Positions 41,421-49,654 of a DNA stretch of 64,000 bases are shown piece by piece (the stretch's first letter is position 1; each line of letters opens with the position of its first letter). Where the stretch lies: assembly GCA_910589075.1 (NCBI GenBank), contig CAJUSK010000011.1, positions 186,001 through 250,000 of the forward strand, given 5' to 3'. Under the pieces are notes generated by a model. It ran no database searches, was not told where the DNA came from, and was given only the letters and a program-made list of their open reading frames with translations. Origin of the DNA: an uncultured Lachnospiraceae bacterium (GTDB lineage: Bacteria; Bacillota; Clostridia; Lachnospirales; Lachnospiraceae). A program made the translations under genes and the position numbers.

Positions 41421-43091
41421 TTGAAGAAAAAAGTGAATAGTGGTTCCGCGCTGAAAGTGATTCCTTTGGGCGGGCTGGAACAAATCGGTATGAACATTAC
41501 TGCCTTCGAGTATGAAGACAGTATTGTTGTGGTAGACTGCGGTCTGTCATTTCCCGATGATGATATGCTTGGAATAGATCTGGTGATTCCGGATATTACC
41601 TATCTGAAAGAAAACCAGGATAAGGTGAAGGGGTTTATGATTACCCACGGGCATGAGGATCATATCGGGGCGCTTCCTTATGTCCTGAAGGAAATGAACG
41701 TGCCGATTTATGCCACAAAACTGACTATGGGTATCATTGAAAATAAGTTAAAGGAGCACAATCTGGTAAAGGGCACGAAGCGGAAGGTGGTCAAATTCGG
41801 ACAATCCATCAATCTTGGCAAGTTCAGGATTGAGTACATTAAGACCAATCACAGCATCGTGGATGCGGCGGCACTGGCCATTTATTCTCCCGCAGGTACG
41901 GTTATCCATACAGGCGATTTTAAGGTGGACTATACACCGGTATACGGAGATGCCATTGACCTGCAGCGGTTTGCGGAAATCGGAAAAAAAGGGGTTTTGG
42001 CTCTGATGTGCGACAGCACCAATGCGGAGAGGACAGGCTTTACCCAGTCGGAGCGTACACTGGGCAGAATTTTCGATACGATATTTTCAGAGCATAAAAG
42101 TACGCGGATTATTATTGCGACTTTTGCCTCCAATGTGGACAGAGTGCGCCAGATCATCAATTCCGCTTATAAGTTTGGGCGAAAAGTGGTGGTGGAAGGC
42201 CGCAGCATGGTCAATATTATTGAAATTGCCCAAAATCTGAACCGGATTCAGATACCGGAAAACACATTGATTGATATAGAAGAACTGAAGAATTATCCGG
42301 ATGAAAAAACAGTGATTGTTACCACCGGCAGCCAGGGAGAAAGTATGGCGGCCCTGAGCCGTATGGCAGGGAGCATCCACAAAAAGATTTCCATCAAGCC
42401 GGGGGATACCGTTATCTTTTCATCCCACCCTATTCCCGGCAATGAAAAGGCCGTGACAAAGGTGATTAACGAGTTGTCCAGAAAGGGAGCGGACGTTATT
42501 TTTCAGGATGTGCATGTATCCGGACATGCCTGTCAGGAAGAAATCAAGCTGATTTATACACTGGTACAGCCCAGGTATGCAGTGCCGGTTCACGGAGAGT
42601 ACAAGCATCTGAAAGCCCAGGCGAAGCTGGCACAGGATCTTGGCATTGAAAAAGAAAATATCTTTATTTTATCATCCGGAGATGTGCTGGAACTCAGCGA
42701 AGAGAAGGCGGCAGTAACCGGAAAAGTGCCGGTGGGCACGATTCTGGTGGATGGCCTTGGAGTGGGAGATGTGGGGAATATCGTCCTTCGTGACAGACAG
42801 CATCTGGCGGAAGACGGTATTCTGATTGTGGTACTGGCGCTGGAAGGCGGCAGCAACCAGCTTGTTTCCGGGCCTGATATTGTATCCAGAGGGTTCGTCT
42901 ATGTGAGAGAATCCGATGCGCTGATGGAAGAAGCAAGAAATATTATTGAGGACGGAGTACTGAATTGTCTGGACAGAGGTATCAGCGACTGGGGAAAAAT
43001 CAAGTCCGTGATTAAAGATTCCCTGGGAGAGTTCGTATGGAAGAAAACGAAACGCAGACCCATGATTCTGCCGATTATTATGGATATTTGA
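41421..43091 (+). CDS. Ribonuclease J
   Basis: A 556-aa metallo-beta-lactamase/beta-CASP ribonuclease with endo- and 5'-3' exonuclease activity, central to mRNA decay and rRNA maturation in Gram-positives. The metal motif is THGHEDHIGA (about residues 74-83), followed by NHSIVDAAAL and IHTGDFKVD. The beta-CASP domain has TTGSQGE (about 304-310), SSHPIPGNE and VHVSGHA (about 358-368). It starts with TTG at 41421, with GGAGG 8 bases upstream. Firmicutes often carry two RNase J genes; which one this is cannot be told. Confidence 0.95.
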   Translation: MKKKVNSGSALKVIPLGGLEQIGMNITAFEYEDSIVVVDCGLSFPDDDMLGIDLVIPDITYLKENQDKVKGFMITHGHEDHIGALPYVLKEMNVPIYATKLTMGIIENKLKEHNLVKGTKRKVVKFGQSINLGKFRIEYIKTNHSIVDAAALAIYSPAGTVIHTGDFKVDYTPVYGDAIDLQRFAEIGKKGVLALMCDSTNAERTGFTQSERTLGRIFDTIFSEHKSTRIIIATFASNVDRVRQIINSAYKFGRKVVVEGRSMVNIIEIAQNLNRIQIPENTLIDIEELKNYPDEKTVIVTTGSQGESMAALSRMAGSIHKKISIKPGDTVIFSSHPIPGNEKAVTKVINELSRKGADVIFQDVHVSGHACQEEIKLIYTLVQPRYAVPVHGEYKHLKAQAKLAQDLGIEKENIFILSSGDVLELSEEKAAVTGKVPVGTILVDGLGVGDVGNIVLRDRQHLAEDGILIVVLALEGGSNQLVSGPDIVSRGFVYVRESDALMEEARNIIEDGVLNCLDRGISDWGKIKSVIKDSLGEFVWKKTKRRPMILPIIMDI

Positions 43092-43146
43092 GAGAAGGGT
43101 TGAGGGCCGGCTGACAAAAATCAGTGCCGGTAAGTGTGATAAGCGT

Positions 43147-43482
43147 ATGAAAGAGACAGACAGGATAATACACGAATTTACGGAAAGACTGAAAGACACA
43201 CAGGAGTATAGACTGTATGAAATCAAGCGGGATAAAGTGAGAGAATATCCCGGATTGCAGGGAGAAATCAACGAATACCGCAGAAGAAATTTTATGCTCC
43301 AGAATTCCGGAGGAGAAGTGTTTGATGAGATAGATGCATTCGAGAAGGAGTTCGAAGAGTTTCGTTCCAATCCTGTTGTGGAGGAGTATCTGCAGGCAGA
43401 ACTGGCAGTATGCAGAATGGTGCAGAATATTTATACACAGATTGCGGAAGCCATTGATCTGGATCTTTCTCCTGAACTGTAG
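43147..43482 (+). CDS. YlbF family regulator
   Basis: A 111-aa helical protein of the YlbF/YmcA (DUF964) family, with the characteristic pattern KDTQEYRLYE...REYPGLQGEINEYRRRNF. In B. subtilis, YlbF works with YmcA and YaaT as a complex controlling RNase Y-mediated mRNA processing and competence/biofilm development. Its position directly after an RNase J gene is striking, as both concern RNA turnover. The functional link here is inference. Confidence 0.85.
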   Translation: MKETDRIIHEFTERLKDTQEYRLYEIKRDKVREYPGLQGEINEYRRRNFMLQNSGGEVFDEIDAFEKEFEEFRSNPVVEEYLQAELAVCRMVQNIYTQIAEAIDLDLSPEL

Positions 43483-43526
43483 GGGAGAAGGGCCTGCATA
43501 TTTCCACAGGGAAAAGGAGGAGAGAC

Positions 43527-43916
43527 ATGGGAGGAAAACAGATTGTAGGAGCCGTATTCGGAACGGTCATGAAGGTTGTGGTTGCAGCAGTCGTATTGAT
43601 GTTCATTTATCGCTATTCCATTATGGCCTATGACTATGGGTACAGAATCTTTGGGGAAGAGCCTGTGGATGCGGAACCGGGCCGGGACGTGTCCATACAG
43701 GTGGCGGAAAGTGATGATGCGGAAGACATTGGGCTGATGTTGGAACAGAAAGGACTGATCCGGGATGCAAAACTGTTTATGATTCAGGAGATGTTGTCCG
43801 GCTCGGAAAGCGAGATTACAGCGGGCACTTATGAGCTGAATACTGCCATGACAGTGGAAGAAATGCTGGATATCATGCTGTCCCCTGTGGAAAAGGAAGC
43901 CGATTCGGAGGAATGA
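43527..43916 (+). CDS. Small MltG-like membrane protein lacking the catalytic domain
   Basis: A 129-aa protein with an N-terminal membrane helix (about residues 12-29) and a LysM-like region (VSIQVAESDDAEDIGLMLEQKGLI..., ending with MTVEEMLDIML) that resembles the N-terminal part of endolytic transglycosylase MltG. The catalytic YceG domain that normally follows is absent: the frame stops at an acidic tail. In Bacillus, yrrL (mltG) occupies this same place before trmR, so it may be a shortened orthologue. It cannot cleave glycan by itself; binding or regulation is more likely. The stop is not due to an obvious frameshift, since the next gene starts 2 bases later. Confidence 0.72.
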   Translation: MGGKQIVGAVFGTVMKVVVAAVVLMFIYRYSIMAYDYGYRIFGEEPVDAEPGRDVSIQVAESDDAEDIGLMLEQKGLIRDAKLFMIQEMLSGSESEITAGTYELNTAMTVEEMLDIMLSPVEKEADSEE

Positions 43917-43917
43917 T

Positions 43918-44565
43918 ATGACAGAGGATGAACGGTTTAAGGTATATATCAATTCCCTGGACAGAGAGAATCCGTTATGGCTGGAAGAACTGGAAACGGA
44001 TGCCCGCCGGGAATGCATACCCATCATCCGCAGAGAAACACAGAGTCTGCTGCGTGTGCTGCTTGCCATGCGCAGGCCGGAAAAGATTCTGGAGATCGGA
44101 ACAGCCATTGGCTTTTCTGCGCTTTTTATGAGCCAGTATGCACCGCCGGACTGCCACATTACAACCATTGAAAAGTATGAGAAGCGGATTCCCGCAGCAA
44201 GGGAGAATTTCCGCAAGGCCGGAAGGGAAGATCGGATTACACTACTGGAAGGGGATGCGTGCCGGATTCTCCCGGAACTTATGGAGTCTTATGATTTTAT
44301 TTTTATGGACGGGGCGAAGGGGCAATACATCCACTTTTTGCCAGAAGTATTACGTCTGCTTGGAGAGAACGGCATTCTTGTGTCAGACAATGTACTTCAG
44401 GACGGTGAACTCATACAGTCCCGTTTTGCAGTGACCAGGCGAAACCGGACAATTCACGAGAGAATGCGGGAATACTTGTATGAACTCAAGCATAACGAAG
44501 CGCTGGAGACCGTTATACTCACGCTGGGAGACGGAACGGCTGTCAGCGTCAGAAAGCAGGTATAA
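43918..44565 (+). CDS. trmR: Class I SAM O-methyltransferase, probable tRNA 5-hydroxyuridine methyltransferase TrmR
   Basis: A 215-aa soluble methyltransferase of the caffeoyl-CoA O-methyltransferase type: ILEIGTAIGFSALFM is motif I (about residues 58-72), MDGAKGQYIHFLPEV carries the metal-binding Asp (about 130), and SDNVLQDG follows (about 160). B. subtilis TrmR (YrrM) has this type and methylates ho5U34 to mo5U34 in tRNA. Here it is followed by a U32 family gene in the same order as yrrM-yrrN, which supports the specific call; biochemical identity is inferred. Confidence 0.85.
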   Translation: MTEDERFKVYINSLDRENPLWLEELETDARRECIPIIRRETQSLLRVLLAMRRPEKILEIGTAIGFSALFMSQYAPPDCHITTIEKYEKRIPAARENFRKAGREDRITLLEGDACRILPELMESYDFIFMDGAKGQYIHFLPEVLRLLGENGILVSDNVLQDGELIQSRFAVTRRNRTIHERMREYLYELKHNEALETVILTLGDGTAVSVRKQV

Positions 44566-44571
44566 GAGAAG

Positions 44572-45807
44572 ATGAGAAAAAAACCGGAGTTGTTAATACC
44601 GGCCAGTAGTCTGGAAGTATTAAAAACGGCTGTTATTTTTGGCGCGGATGCAGTGTATATTGGCGGGGAAGCCTATGGCCTCCGGGCAAAGGCCAAAAAT
44701 TTTTCTGCCGGGGATATGGCGGAGGGAATCCGGTTCGCCCATGAGCGGCAGGTAAAAGTATATGTGACTGCCAATATTCTGGCACATAACAGAGATCTGG
44801 AGGGGGCTGCCCGGTATTTTGCGGAATTGAAAGAACTGGGGCCGGATGCCCTGATTCTGTCGGACCCTGGTATGTTGATGACGGTAAGAGAGGTTTGGCC
44901 GGAAGCGGAAATCCATATTTCCACACAGGCCAATAATACCAATTACAAAACGTATCTGTTCTGGCACAGGCAGGGAGCAAAACGGGTCGTATCTGCAAGG
45001 GAATTGTCTCTGGAGGAAATCCGGGAAATCCGGGCGCATATACCGAAAGAACTGGAAATTGAGAGTTTTATTCATGGCGCCATGTGTATTTCCTATTCGG
45101 GGCGCTGTCTTCTCAGCAGTTATCTGGCGGGAAGGGATGCCAATCAGGGCGCCTGTACCCATCCGTGCCGCTGGAAGTACGCGGTGATGGAAGAGAGCAG
45201 GCCGGGTGAGTACATGCCGGTTTATGAAAATGATCGGGGTACGTTTATTTTTAATTCCAAAGATTTGTGTATGATTGAATATATACCAGAGCTGGTGGAG
45301 GCGGGCATTGACAGCCTGAAAATAGAGGGCCGGATGAAAACGGCTCTGTATGTGGCGGCGGTCACCCGGACTTACCGGAAAGCGCTGGATGATTACTTTA
45401 TTTCTGAAAATGCGTACAGGGCCAATATGGAATGGTATCGGGCGGAGATTTCCAAATGTACTTACAGACAGTTCTGTACAGGATTTTTCTTTGGAAAACC
45501 TGATCAGAGCGCACAGATTTATGATGCCAGTACCTATGTGAATGAATACGTCTATCTGGGAATTGTGGAAGCAGTGGATGAGCGGGACCGTGTAATGATT
45601 CACCAGCGCAATAAATTCTGCAAGGGGGATAGAATTGAAATTATGAAACCCGATGGCAGGAATGTATCTGCATCTGTGCATCGTATTCTGGATGAGGACG
45701 GTATGGAAGTGCCGGATGCGCCCCATCCCAGGCAGGTGCTGTATCTGGAGCTGAGTGAGAGGGCGGATGTATATGATCTGCTCCGGGTAGAAAAACAGAA
45801 AGTATAA
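44572..45807 (+). CDS. trhP: U32 family peptidase-like protein, probable tRNA uridine-34 hydroxylase TrhP
   Basis: A 411-aa member of the so-called peptidase U32 family, whose bacterial members TrhP/YrrN/YrrO use prephenate-dependent chemistry to hydroxylate U34 of tRNA. Landmarks: PELLIPASSLEVLKTAVIFGADAVYIGG-type start (words: ELLIPASS, GADAVYIGG), ESFIHGAMCISYSGRCLLSSY (about 164, with Cys), GACTHPCRWKY (Cys, about 196) and DSLKIEGRMKT (about 245). It follows trmR by 6 bases. The pair makes mo5U at the wobble position. B. subtilis has two U32 genes here; only one is present. Confidence 0.88.
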   Translation: MRKKPELLIPASSLEVLKTAVIFGADAVYIGGEAYGLRAKAKNFSAGDMAEGIRFAHERQVKVYVTANILAHNRDLEGAARYFAELKELGPDALILSDPGMLMTVREVWPEAEIHISTQANNTNYKTYLFWHRQGAKRVVSARELSLEEIREIRAHIPKELEIESFIHGAMCISYSGRCLLSSYLAGRDANQGACTHPCRWKYAVMEESRPGEYMPVYENDRGTFIFNSKDLCMIEYIPELVEAGIDSLKIEGRMKTALYVAAVTRTYRKALDDYFISENAYRANMEWYRAEISKCTYRQFCTGFFFGKPDQSAQIYDASTYVNEYVYLGIVEAVDERDRVMIHQRNKFCKGDRIEIMKPDGRNVSASVHRILDEDGMEVPDAPHPRQVLYLELSERADVYDLLRVEKQKV

Positions 45808-45815
45808 ATTGGGGC

Positions 45816-45844
45816 TTGCAATTTTGGAAAGAATAGAGTATCTT
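45816..45844 (+). promoter_or_regulatory. Putative promoter of glnN
   Basis: TTGCAA (45816-45821), 17-base spacer, TATCTT (45839-45844), just after the trhP stop codon and about 180 bases before glnN, leaving a long structured leader. Confidence 0.5.
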
Positions 45845-45860
45845 ATAAAAAGGTTATAGA

Positions 45861-45924
45861 GTCTGTTATCGTATGACAGGTGTAGAACGAGGGCGTTCCA
45901 ACAGGGGGTTGGAGCGCTGTTTTT
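45861..45924 (+). promoter_or_regulatory. Candidate terminator/antiterminator in the glnN leader
   Basis: A terminator-like hairpin, GCGTTCCAAC (45893-45902) with GTTGGAGCGC (45908-45917), is followed by TGTTTTT. Its 5' arm overlaps an alternative hairpin GAACG-AGGG-CGTTC (45885-45898), so only one can form. A third small stem, CTGTTA / TGACAG (45863-45868, 45874-45879), lies before it. Two small hairpins, the second overlapping a terminator, is the layout of ANTAR-type antitermination leaders, known for nitrogen genes of Clostridia. It could equally be just the terminator of trhP. Confidence 0.5.
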
Positions 45925-46022
45925 CGTCATACCGGAAAGTGTTTCAATGCCCGAAAAAGAATTGCACAGCGGTGGATTGAACAGACTCAGGATACTGTTT
46001 TGGATGAACAGGAGGAGATGTT

Positions 46023-48134
46023 ATGAAAGAAGTTGTCAATGTGGAGAAAATTTTTGGGGAAAATGTGTTTACACCGGGAAAGATGAAAGAACGTCTGCCC
46101 AAAAGTGTGTATAAAGCGGTGAAACAGGTCATGGACCATGGCGGCGAGCTTTCCCTGGAAGACGCGGATGTGGTGGCAAAGGCAATGAAAGACTGGGCTG
46201 TGGAAAAGGGGGCAACCCATTATACCCACTGGTTTCAGCCATTGACCGGTATTACGGCGGAAAAGCATGACTCTTTTGTGGCGCATCCGGATGAAGACGG
46301 GAAAATGCTTATGGAGTTTTCCGGAAAAGAGCTGATCAAAGGGGAGCCGGACGCTTCTTCTTTTCCTTCAGGCGGACTGCGGGCCACTTTTGAGGCAAGA
46401 GGTTATACGGCGTGGGACATTACGTCCCCGGCATTTTTGAAGGAATCGGGAACCGGCGTAACACTCTGTATCCCCACCGCGTTCTGTTCCTATACGGGAG
46501 AAGCGCTGGATAAGAAAACACCGCTGCTGCGCTCCATGGAAGCCATCAGCGAACAGGCACTGCGGATTGTACGGTTGTTTGGCAATACAACTGCCAAAAA
46601 GGTGGTTGCTTCCGTAGGGCCGGAGCAGGAGTACTTCCTTGTGGATAAAGAAAAATATCTGCAGAGAAAGGATCTGATTTTTGCGGGCCGGACACTGTTT
46701 GGCGCACCTGCGCCGAAAGGCCAGGAGATGGAGGACCATTATTTTGGCGTAATCCGGGAACGGATCGGTTCCTATATGAGAGATCTGAACGAAGAACTTT
46801 GGAAGCTGGGGGTTACCGCAAAGACGCAGCACAACGAAGTGGCACCTGCACAACACGAACTGGCGCCCATTTATGAAACTGCGAATATTGCGGTAGACCA
46901 CAACCAGATTGTAATGGAAGCCATGAAGCGTGTGGCAATACGGAATGGTCTGCGCTGTCTGCTGCATGAAAAACCCTTTGCAGGTGTGAATGGTTCCGGT
47001 AAGCATAATAACTGGTCGCTGGGAACCGATAATGGAATCAATCTGCTGGATCCAGGCGAGACGCCCAATGAAAATATTCAGTTTCTGCTGGTATTGGCCT
47101 GTATTTTAAAGGCGGTGGACACCCATGCGGATTTGCTGCGCCAGAGCGCATCAGATGTGGGAAATGATCACAGACTGGGTGCCAATGAGGCGCCGCCGGC
47201 CATTATTTCCGTATTTTTGGGAGAGCAGTTGGAAGATGTGGTAAAACAGTTGGTGGAAACGGGAATTGCAGCTACCTGTAAAGAAGGGGGCATTCTGGAG
47301 ACGGGTGTATCCACGCTGCCTGACCTGGAAAAGGACGCCACAGACCGTAACCGGACATCACCCTTTGCCTTTACGGGTAACAAGTTTGAGTTCCGTATGG
47401 TAGGTTCCGCCGATTCCATTGCCAGCCCCAATACCACATTGAATGCCATTGTGGCGGAGGCGTTCTGCGAGGCAGCGGATGAACTGGAGCAGGCGGAAGA
47501 CTTTGAACGTGCCGTCCATGATCTGATTAAGGAATATTTGACGAAACATCAGCGGATTATTTTCAATGGAAACGGTTATTCTGATGAGTGGGTATCGGAA
47601 GCCAGAAAACGGGGACTTCCCAATATCAAATCCATGGTAGAGGCTGTTGAGACACTGACAACGGATAAGGCCGTGCGGTTGTTTGAGAAATTCGGTATTT
47701 TTACCAGAGCGGAACTGGAGTCACGTGAAGAGATTCTCTATGAAACCTATGCAAAGACCATCAATATTGAAGCGCTGACAATGATTGATATGGCATCCAA
47801 ACAGATATTGCCGGCCGTTATCCGGTATACCGGTTCCCTGGCGGACACGGTAATTGCGGTGAAGGAGGCAGGCGTACAGCCCCATGTGCAGGCTGAACTT
47901 CTGCGGGAGACCAGCCGGCTGCTGGAAGAAGCAAAACAGGCACTGGAGAAATTAAAGGTGGAAGATGCCAGGGCAATGGCTATGCCGGAGGGGAAAGAAC
48001 AGGCCTTCTATTATAAGGATGTGGTCAAAGAAGCTATGGAAGCGCTCAGAACACCCATTGATGCTCTTGAAATGATTGTAGATAAGGAAATATGGCCTTT
48101 GCCGTCCTATGCGGATATGATGTTTGAAGTATAA
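46023..48134 (+). CDS. glnN: Glutamine synthetase type III
   Basis: A 703-aa enzyme of the GSIII class (ATP + glutamate + ammonia to glutamine), much larger than the GSI of about 450 aa. Typical features: the GSIII start region with FGENVFTPGKMKERLP, ATHYTHWFQPLTG (about 60), ASSFPSGGLRATFEARGYTAWD, VGPEQEYFLVD (about 200), HNEVAPAQHELAPIYE (about 273) and NGSGKHNNWSLGTD (about 322). It has a strong AGGAGGAG site. The structured leader suggests regulation by nitrogen status. Confidence 0.96.
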   Translation: MKEVVNVEKIFGENVFTPGKMKERLPKSVYKAVKQVMDHGGELSLEDADVVAKAMKDWAVEKGATHYTHWFQPLTGITAEKHDSFVAHPDEDGKMLMEFSGKELIKGEPDASSFPSGGLRATFEARGYTAWDITSPAFLKESGTGVTLCIPTAFCSYTGEALDKKTPLLRSMEAISEQALRIVRLFGNTTAKKVVASVGPEQEYFLVDKEKYLQRKDLIFAGRTLFGAPAPKGQEMEDHYFGVIRERIGSYMRDLNEELWKLGVTAKTQHNEVAPAQHELAPIYETANIAVDHNQIVMEAMKRVAIRNGLRCLLHEKPFAGVNGSGKHNNWSLGTDNGINLLDPGETPNENIQFLLVLACILKAVDTHADLLRQSASDVGNDHRLGANEAPPAIISVFLGEQLEDVVKQLVETGIAATCKEGGILETGVSTLPDLEKDATDRNRTSPFAFTGNKFEFRMVGSADSIASPNTTLNAIVAEAFCEAADELEQAEDFERAVHDLIKEYLTKHQRIIFNGNGYSDEWVSEARKRGLPNIKSMVEAVETLTTDKAVRLFEKFGIFTRAELESREEILYETYAKTINIEALTMIDMASKQILPAVIRYTGSLADTVIAVKEAGVQPHVQAELLRETSRLLEEAKQALEKLKVEDARAMAMPEGKEQAFYYKDVVKEAMEALRTPIDALEMIVDKEIWPLPSYADMMFEV

Positions 48135-48176
48135 GAGCCAGGAAGGAAAAAAATTCAAATTTTTTTGAAAAAAGTA

Positions 48177-48205
48177 TTGCATTCTGGAATAAAATCATGT
48201 ATTAT
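48177..48205 (+). promoter_or_regulatory. Promoter of the tRNA-Gln gene
   Basis: TTGCAT (48177-48182), 17-base spacer, TATTAT (48200-48205), 40 bases before the tRNA. Confidence 0.78.
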
Positions 48206-48245
48206 GTATGAGTGGCTTGCAGAGACAAGTCATTCATACAGACAA

Positions 48246-48317
48246 TGGGCTATCGCCAAACGGTAAGGCAACGGACTCTGACTCCGTCATTTCAAGGTTC
48301 GAATCCTTGTAGCCCAG
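48246..48317 (+). tRNA. tRNA-Gln, anticodon CUG
   Basis: A complete 72-base cloverleaf. Acceptor arms TGGGCTA and TAGCCCA (48310-48316), D stem GCC/GGC, anticodon stem ACGGA/TCCGT with loop CTCTGAC (anticodon CTG, reading CAG), and T arm CAAGG-TTCGAAT-CCTTG. The U1-A72 pair is typical for bacterial tRNA-Gln. The CCA end is not encoded. A single gene, with its own promoter and terminator. Confidence 0.95.
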
Positions 48318-48323
48318 TGAGAG

Positions 48324-48357
48324 AATACCCGGTGGATCATCCACCGGGTATTTGTAT
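48324..48357 (+). terminator. Terminator of the tRNA-Gln gene
   Basis: AATACCCGGTGGA (48324-48336) and TCCACCGGGTATT (48340-48352) pair perfectly with a TCA loop; TTTGTATT follows. Confidence 0.9.
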
Positions 48358-48363
48358 TCATGG

Positions 48364-48396
48364 CAATCGAAAGTTCGCAAAGCGTACTTTCGATTG
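48364..48396 (+). repeat. Palindromic intergenic repeat, GC-swapped copy
   Basis: CAATCGAAAGT (48364-48374) and ACTTTCGATTG (48386-48396) pair perfectly, then a T-T mismatch, CGC / GCG and an AAA loop. Preceded by TTCATGG. The paired bases differ from the 3310 copy while the fold, including the T-T mismatch, is kept. Confidence 0.88.
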
Positions 48397-48439
48397 TCTG
48401 TAATTCATATATTCAAAGAACACAGTAGAAAATCAGAAT

Positions 48440-49447
48440 TTACCTGTAATCCTCCACAAGAAACATAGGTTTAATCGACATAATCTCATCATACTCTTCC
48501 TGTTCTACCGTAACGGAGGCGTTGAGTTTTTTCAAATCCTCTTTGACAAGATGCAATGCTTCTTCGGCAGTCACAGCCCGTGCGTCTTCAATGACCCGTA
48601 TCATCCGTGTCAGAGTCACAGGATGGGCATATCTGGCGGGCAGGGGAAACTTTGCGTATCCTTTCAGAAAATGTTCCATATTCTCACAGGCTTCCTGCCA
48701 TTGCCGGTCTATAAAGCGGCGGTTATTTCTGCCGGTGGGCAGTACATTGGCACTGGCAAATAGAAAGATGGCAGCCAGCCCGAACAGTGTAAAATAGATA
48801 CCGAATCCGGCTTTTGTCAGGATGGCATAGACCCCATAGAGCGCAGCCGCCGCTCCCAGCAGAACGATGGCAAGAGCCGCCCAGCGATAGGCGGGGTTGG
48901 AACGTTCATTGACCCGTTTTGCCTTTGCGCTGCGGCTGAGAGCTTGAAAAAGCATGGGCCGTTCCTCCAGGTAATCACGGGCTTTTATAAGTCTGTGCAC
49001 TTGTTGCTGTGCTTCTTTGGAAAGAGCCGGCCGGATTCTTGCAGCTTCTTCCTGTGCCCGTTTTGCCAGTTTTTTCTCCACCGCTTCACTGAGCAGAGGA
49101 ATACCGGGGTGATACCGGCGGATATCTTCCAACAATTTATCTACATGTTCTTCGTGCTTAAAAAGGCACTGCTTTTCCTTTCCGCCATCATAGATAACCA
49201 CCAGATAGGGGAGGGTGGCAAAAATCCCTTTTCCGGTAAAGCCGCCTTTACTCATGGCAACCCGTTTAAATACCCGCTGAATACAGGAAAATGGAATATA
49301 ATATCTTCGATCGAGATAAAAGCTGTTCAGATACAGGGCTTTTTCACCTGTGCCGCAGGGACCGTATTTCCGGCATGCGGATTTGTCCATTTTCAGGTCG
49401 TTTGGGGTGAGGGTTTCTTTTCCCAGGGGAATCGTGTAGGTGAACAT
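48440..49447 (-). CDS. Uncharacterised membrane protein
   Basis: A 335-aa protein I do not recognise. The first 170 residues are soluble (starting MFTYTIPLGKETLTPNDL, with a KYGPCGTG segment and FATLPYLVVIYDGGKEKQCLFKHEE), forming an EF/PH-like beta pattern and then a charged helix (about 115-165); two membrane helices follow (about 188-210 and 215-237), then a soluble helical tail (240-335). Its function is unknown. The ATG has a GGAG site. It is on the minus strand between the tRNA repeat and a terminator belonging to the CstA gene. Confidence 0.55.
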   Translation of the reverse strand: MFTYTIPLGKETLTPNDLKMDKSACRKYGPCGTGEKALYLNSFYLDRRYYIPFSCIQRVFKRVAMSKGGFTGKGIFATLPYLVVIYDGGKEKQCLFKHEEHVDKLLEDIRRYHPGIPLLSEAVEKKLAKRAQEEAARIRPALSKEAQQQVHRLIKARDYLEERPMLFQALSRSAKAKRVNERSNPAYRWAALAIVLLGAAAALYGVYAILTKAGFGIYFTLFGLAAIFLFASANVLPTGRNNRRFIDRQWQEACENMEHFLKGYAKFPLPARYAHPVTLTRMIRVIEDARAVTAEEALHLVKEDLKKLNASVTVEQEEYDEIMSIKPMFLVEDYR

Positions 49448-49540
49448 GGAAAACTCCTTTATACTGTATGCAGATCAGTACTGCAATGTTTTTCTGTATT
49501 ATACTTCCGGCAGGAACGGTTGGCAAGGAGGAGACTGTGA

Positions 49541-49570
49541 AAAAAGGGGGCGATCCAATCGCCCCTTTTT
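49541..49570 (-). terminator. Terminator downstream of the CstA gene (bidirectional)
   Basis: GGGGCGAT (49547-49554) and ATCGCCCC (49558-49565) form an 8-bp stem with a CCA loop, with an A run before and a T run after it, so it can act in both directions. The minus-strand CstA transcript ends here. Confidence 0.85.
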
Positions 49571-49620
49571 CCTGGTTCCTTTTGCTTTTGTCTGATTTAT
49601 GTGTGTTAGATTTGTTTATA

Positions 49621-49654
49621 ACAATGGAAGTTTGCGAAACGTGCTTCCTATTGT
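49621..49654 (+). repeat. Palindromic repeat overlapping the end of the CstA gene
   Basis: ACAATGGAAG and CTTCCTATTGT arms, with GTTT-GCG-AAAC inside. Its CTATTG arm contains, on the minus strand, the codons CAA TAG that end the CstA gene. Confidence 0.8.

Noticed and set aside
44620..45930. Long antisense frame opposite trhP
   Set aside because: His/Arg/Pro-rich composition typical of antisense frames; fully covered by the trhP gene.
45816..46022. A known riboswitch (for example glutamine) in the glnN leader
   Set aside because: No recognised aptamer core was found; only terminator and small hairpins can be supported.
48135..48176. Terminator after glnN in the A/T-rich stretch
   Set aside because: TTCAAA/TTTGAA pairing is too weak and short to support an intrinsic terminator.
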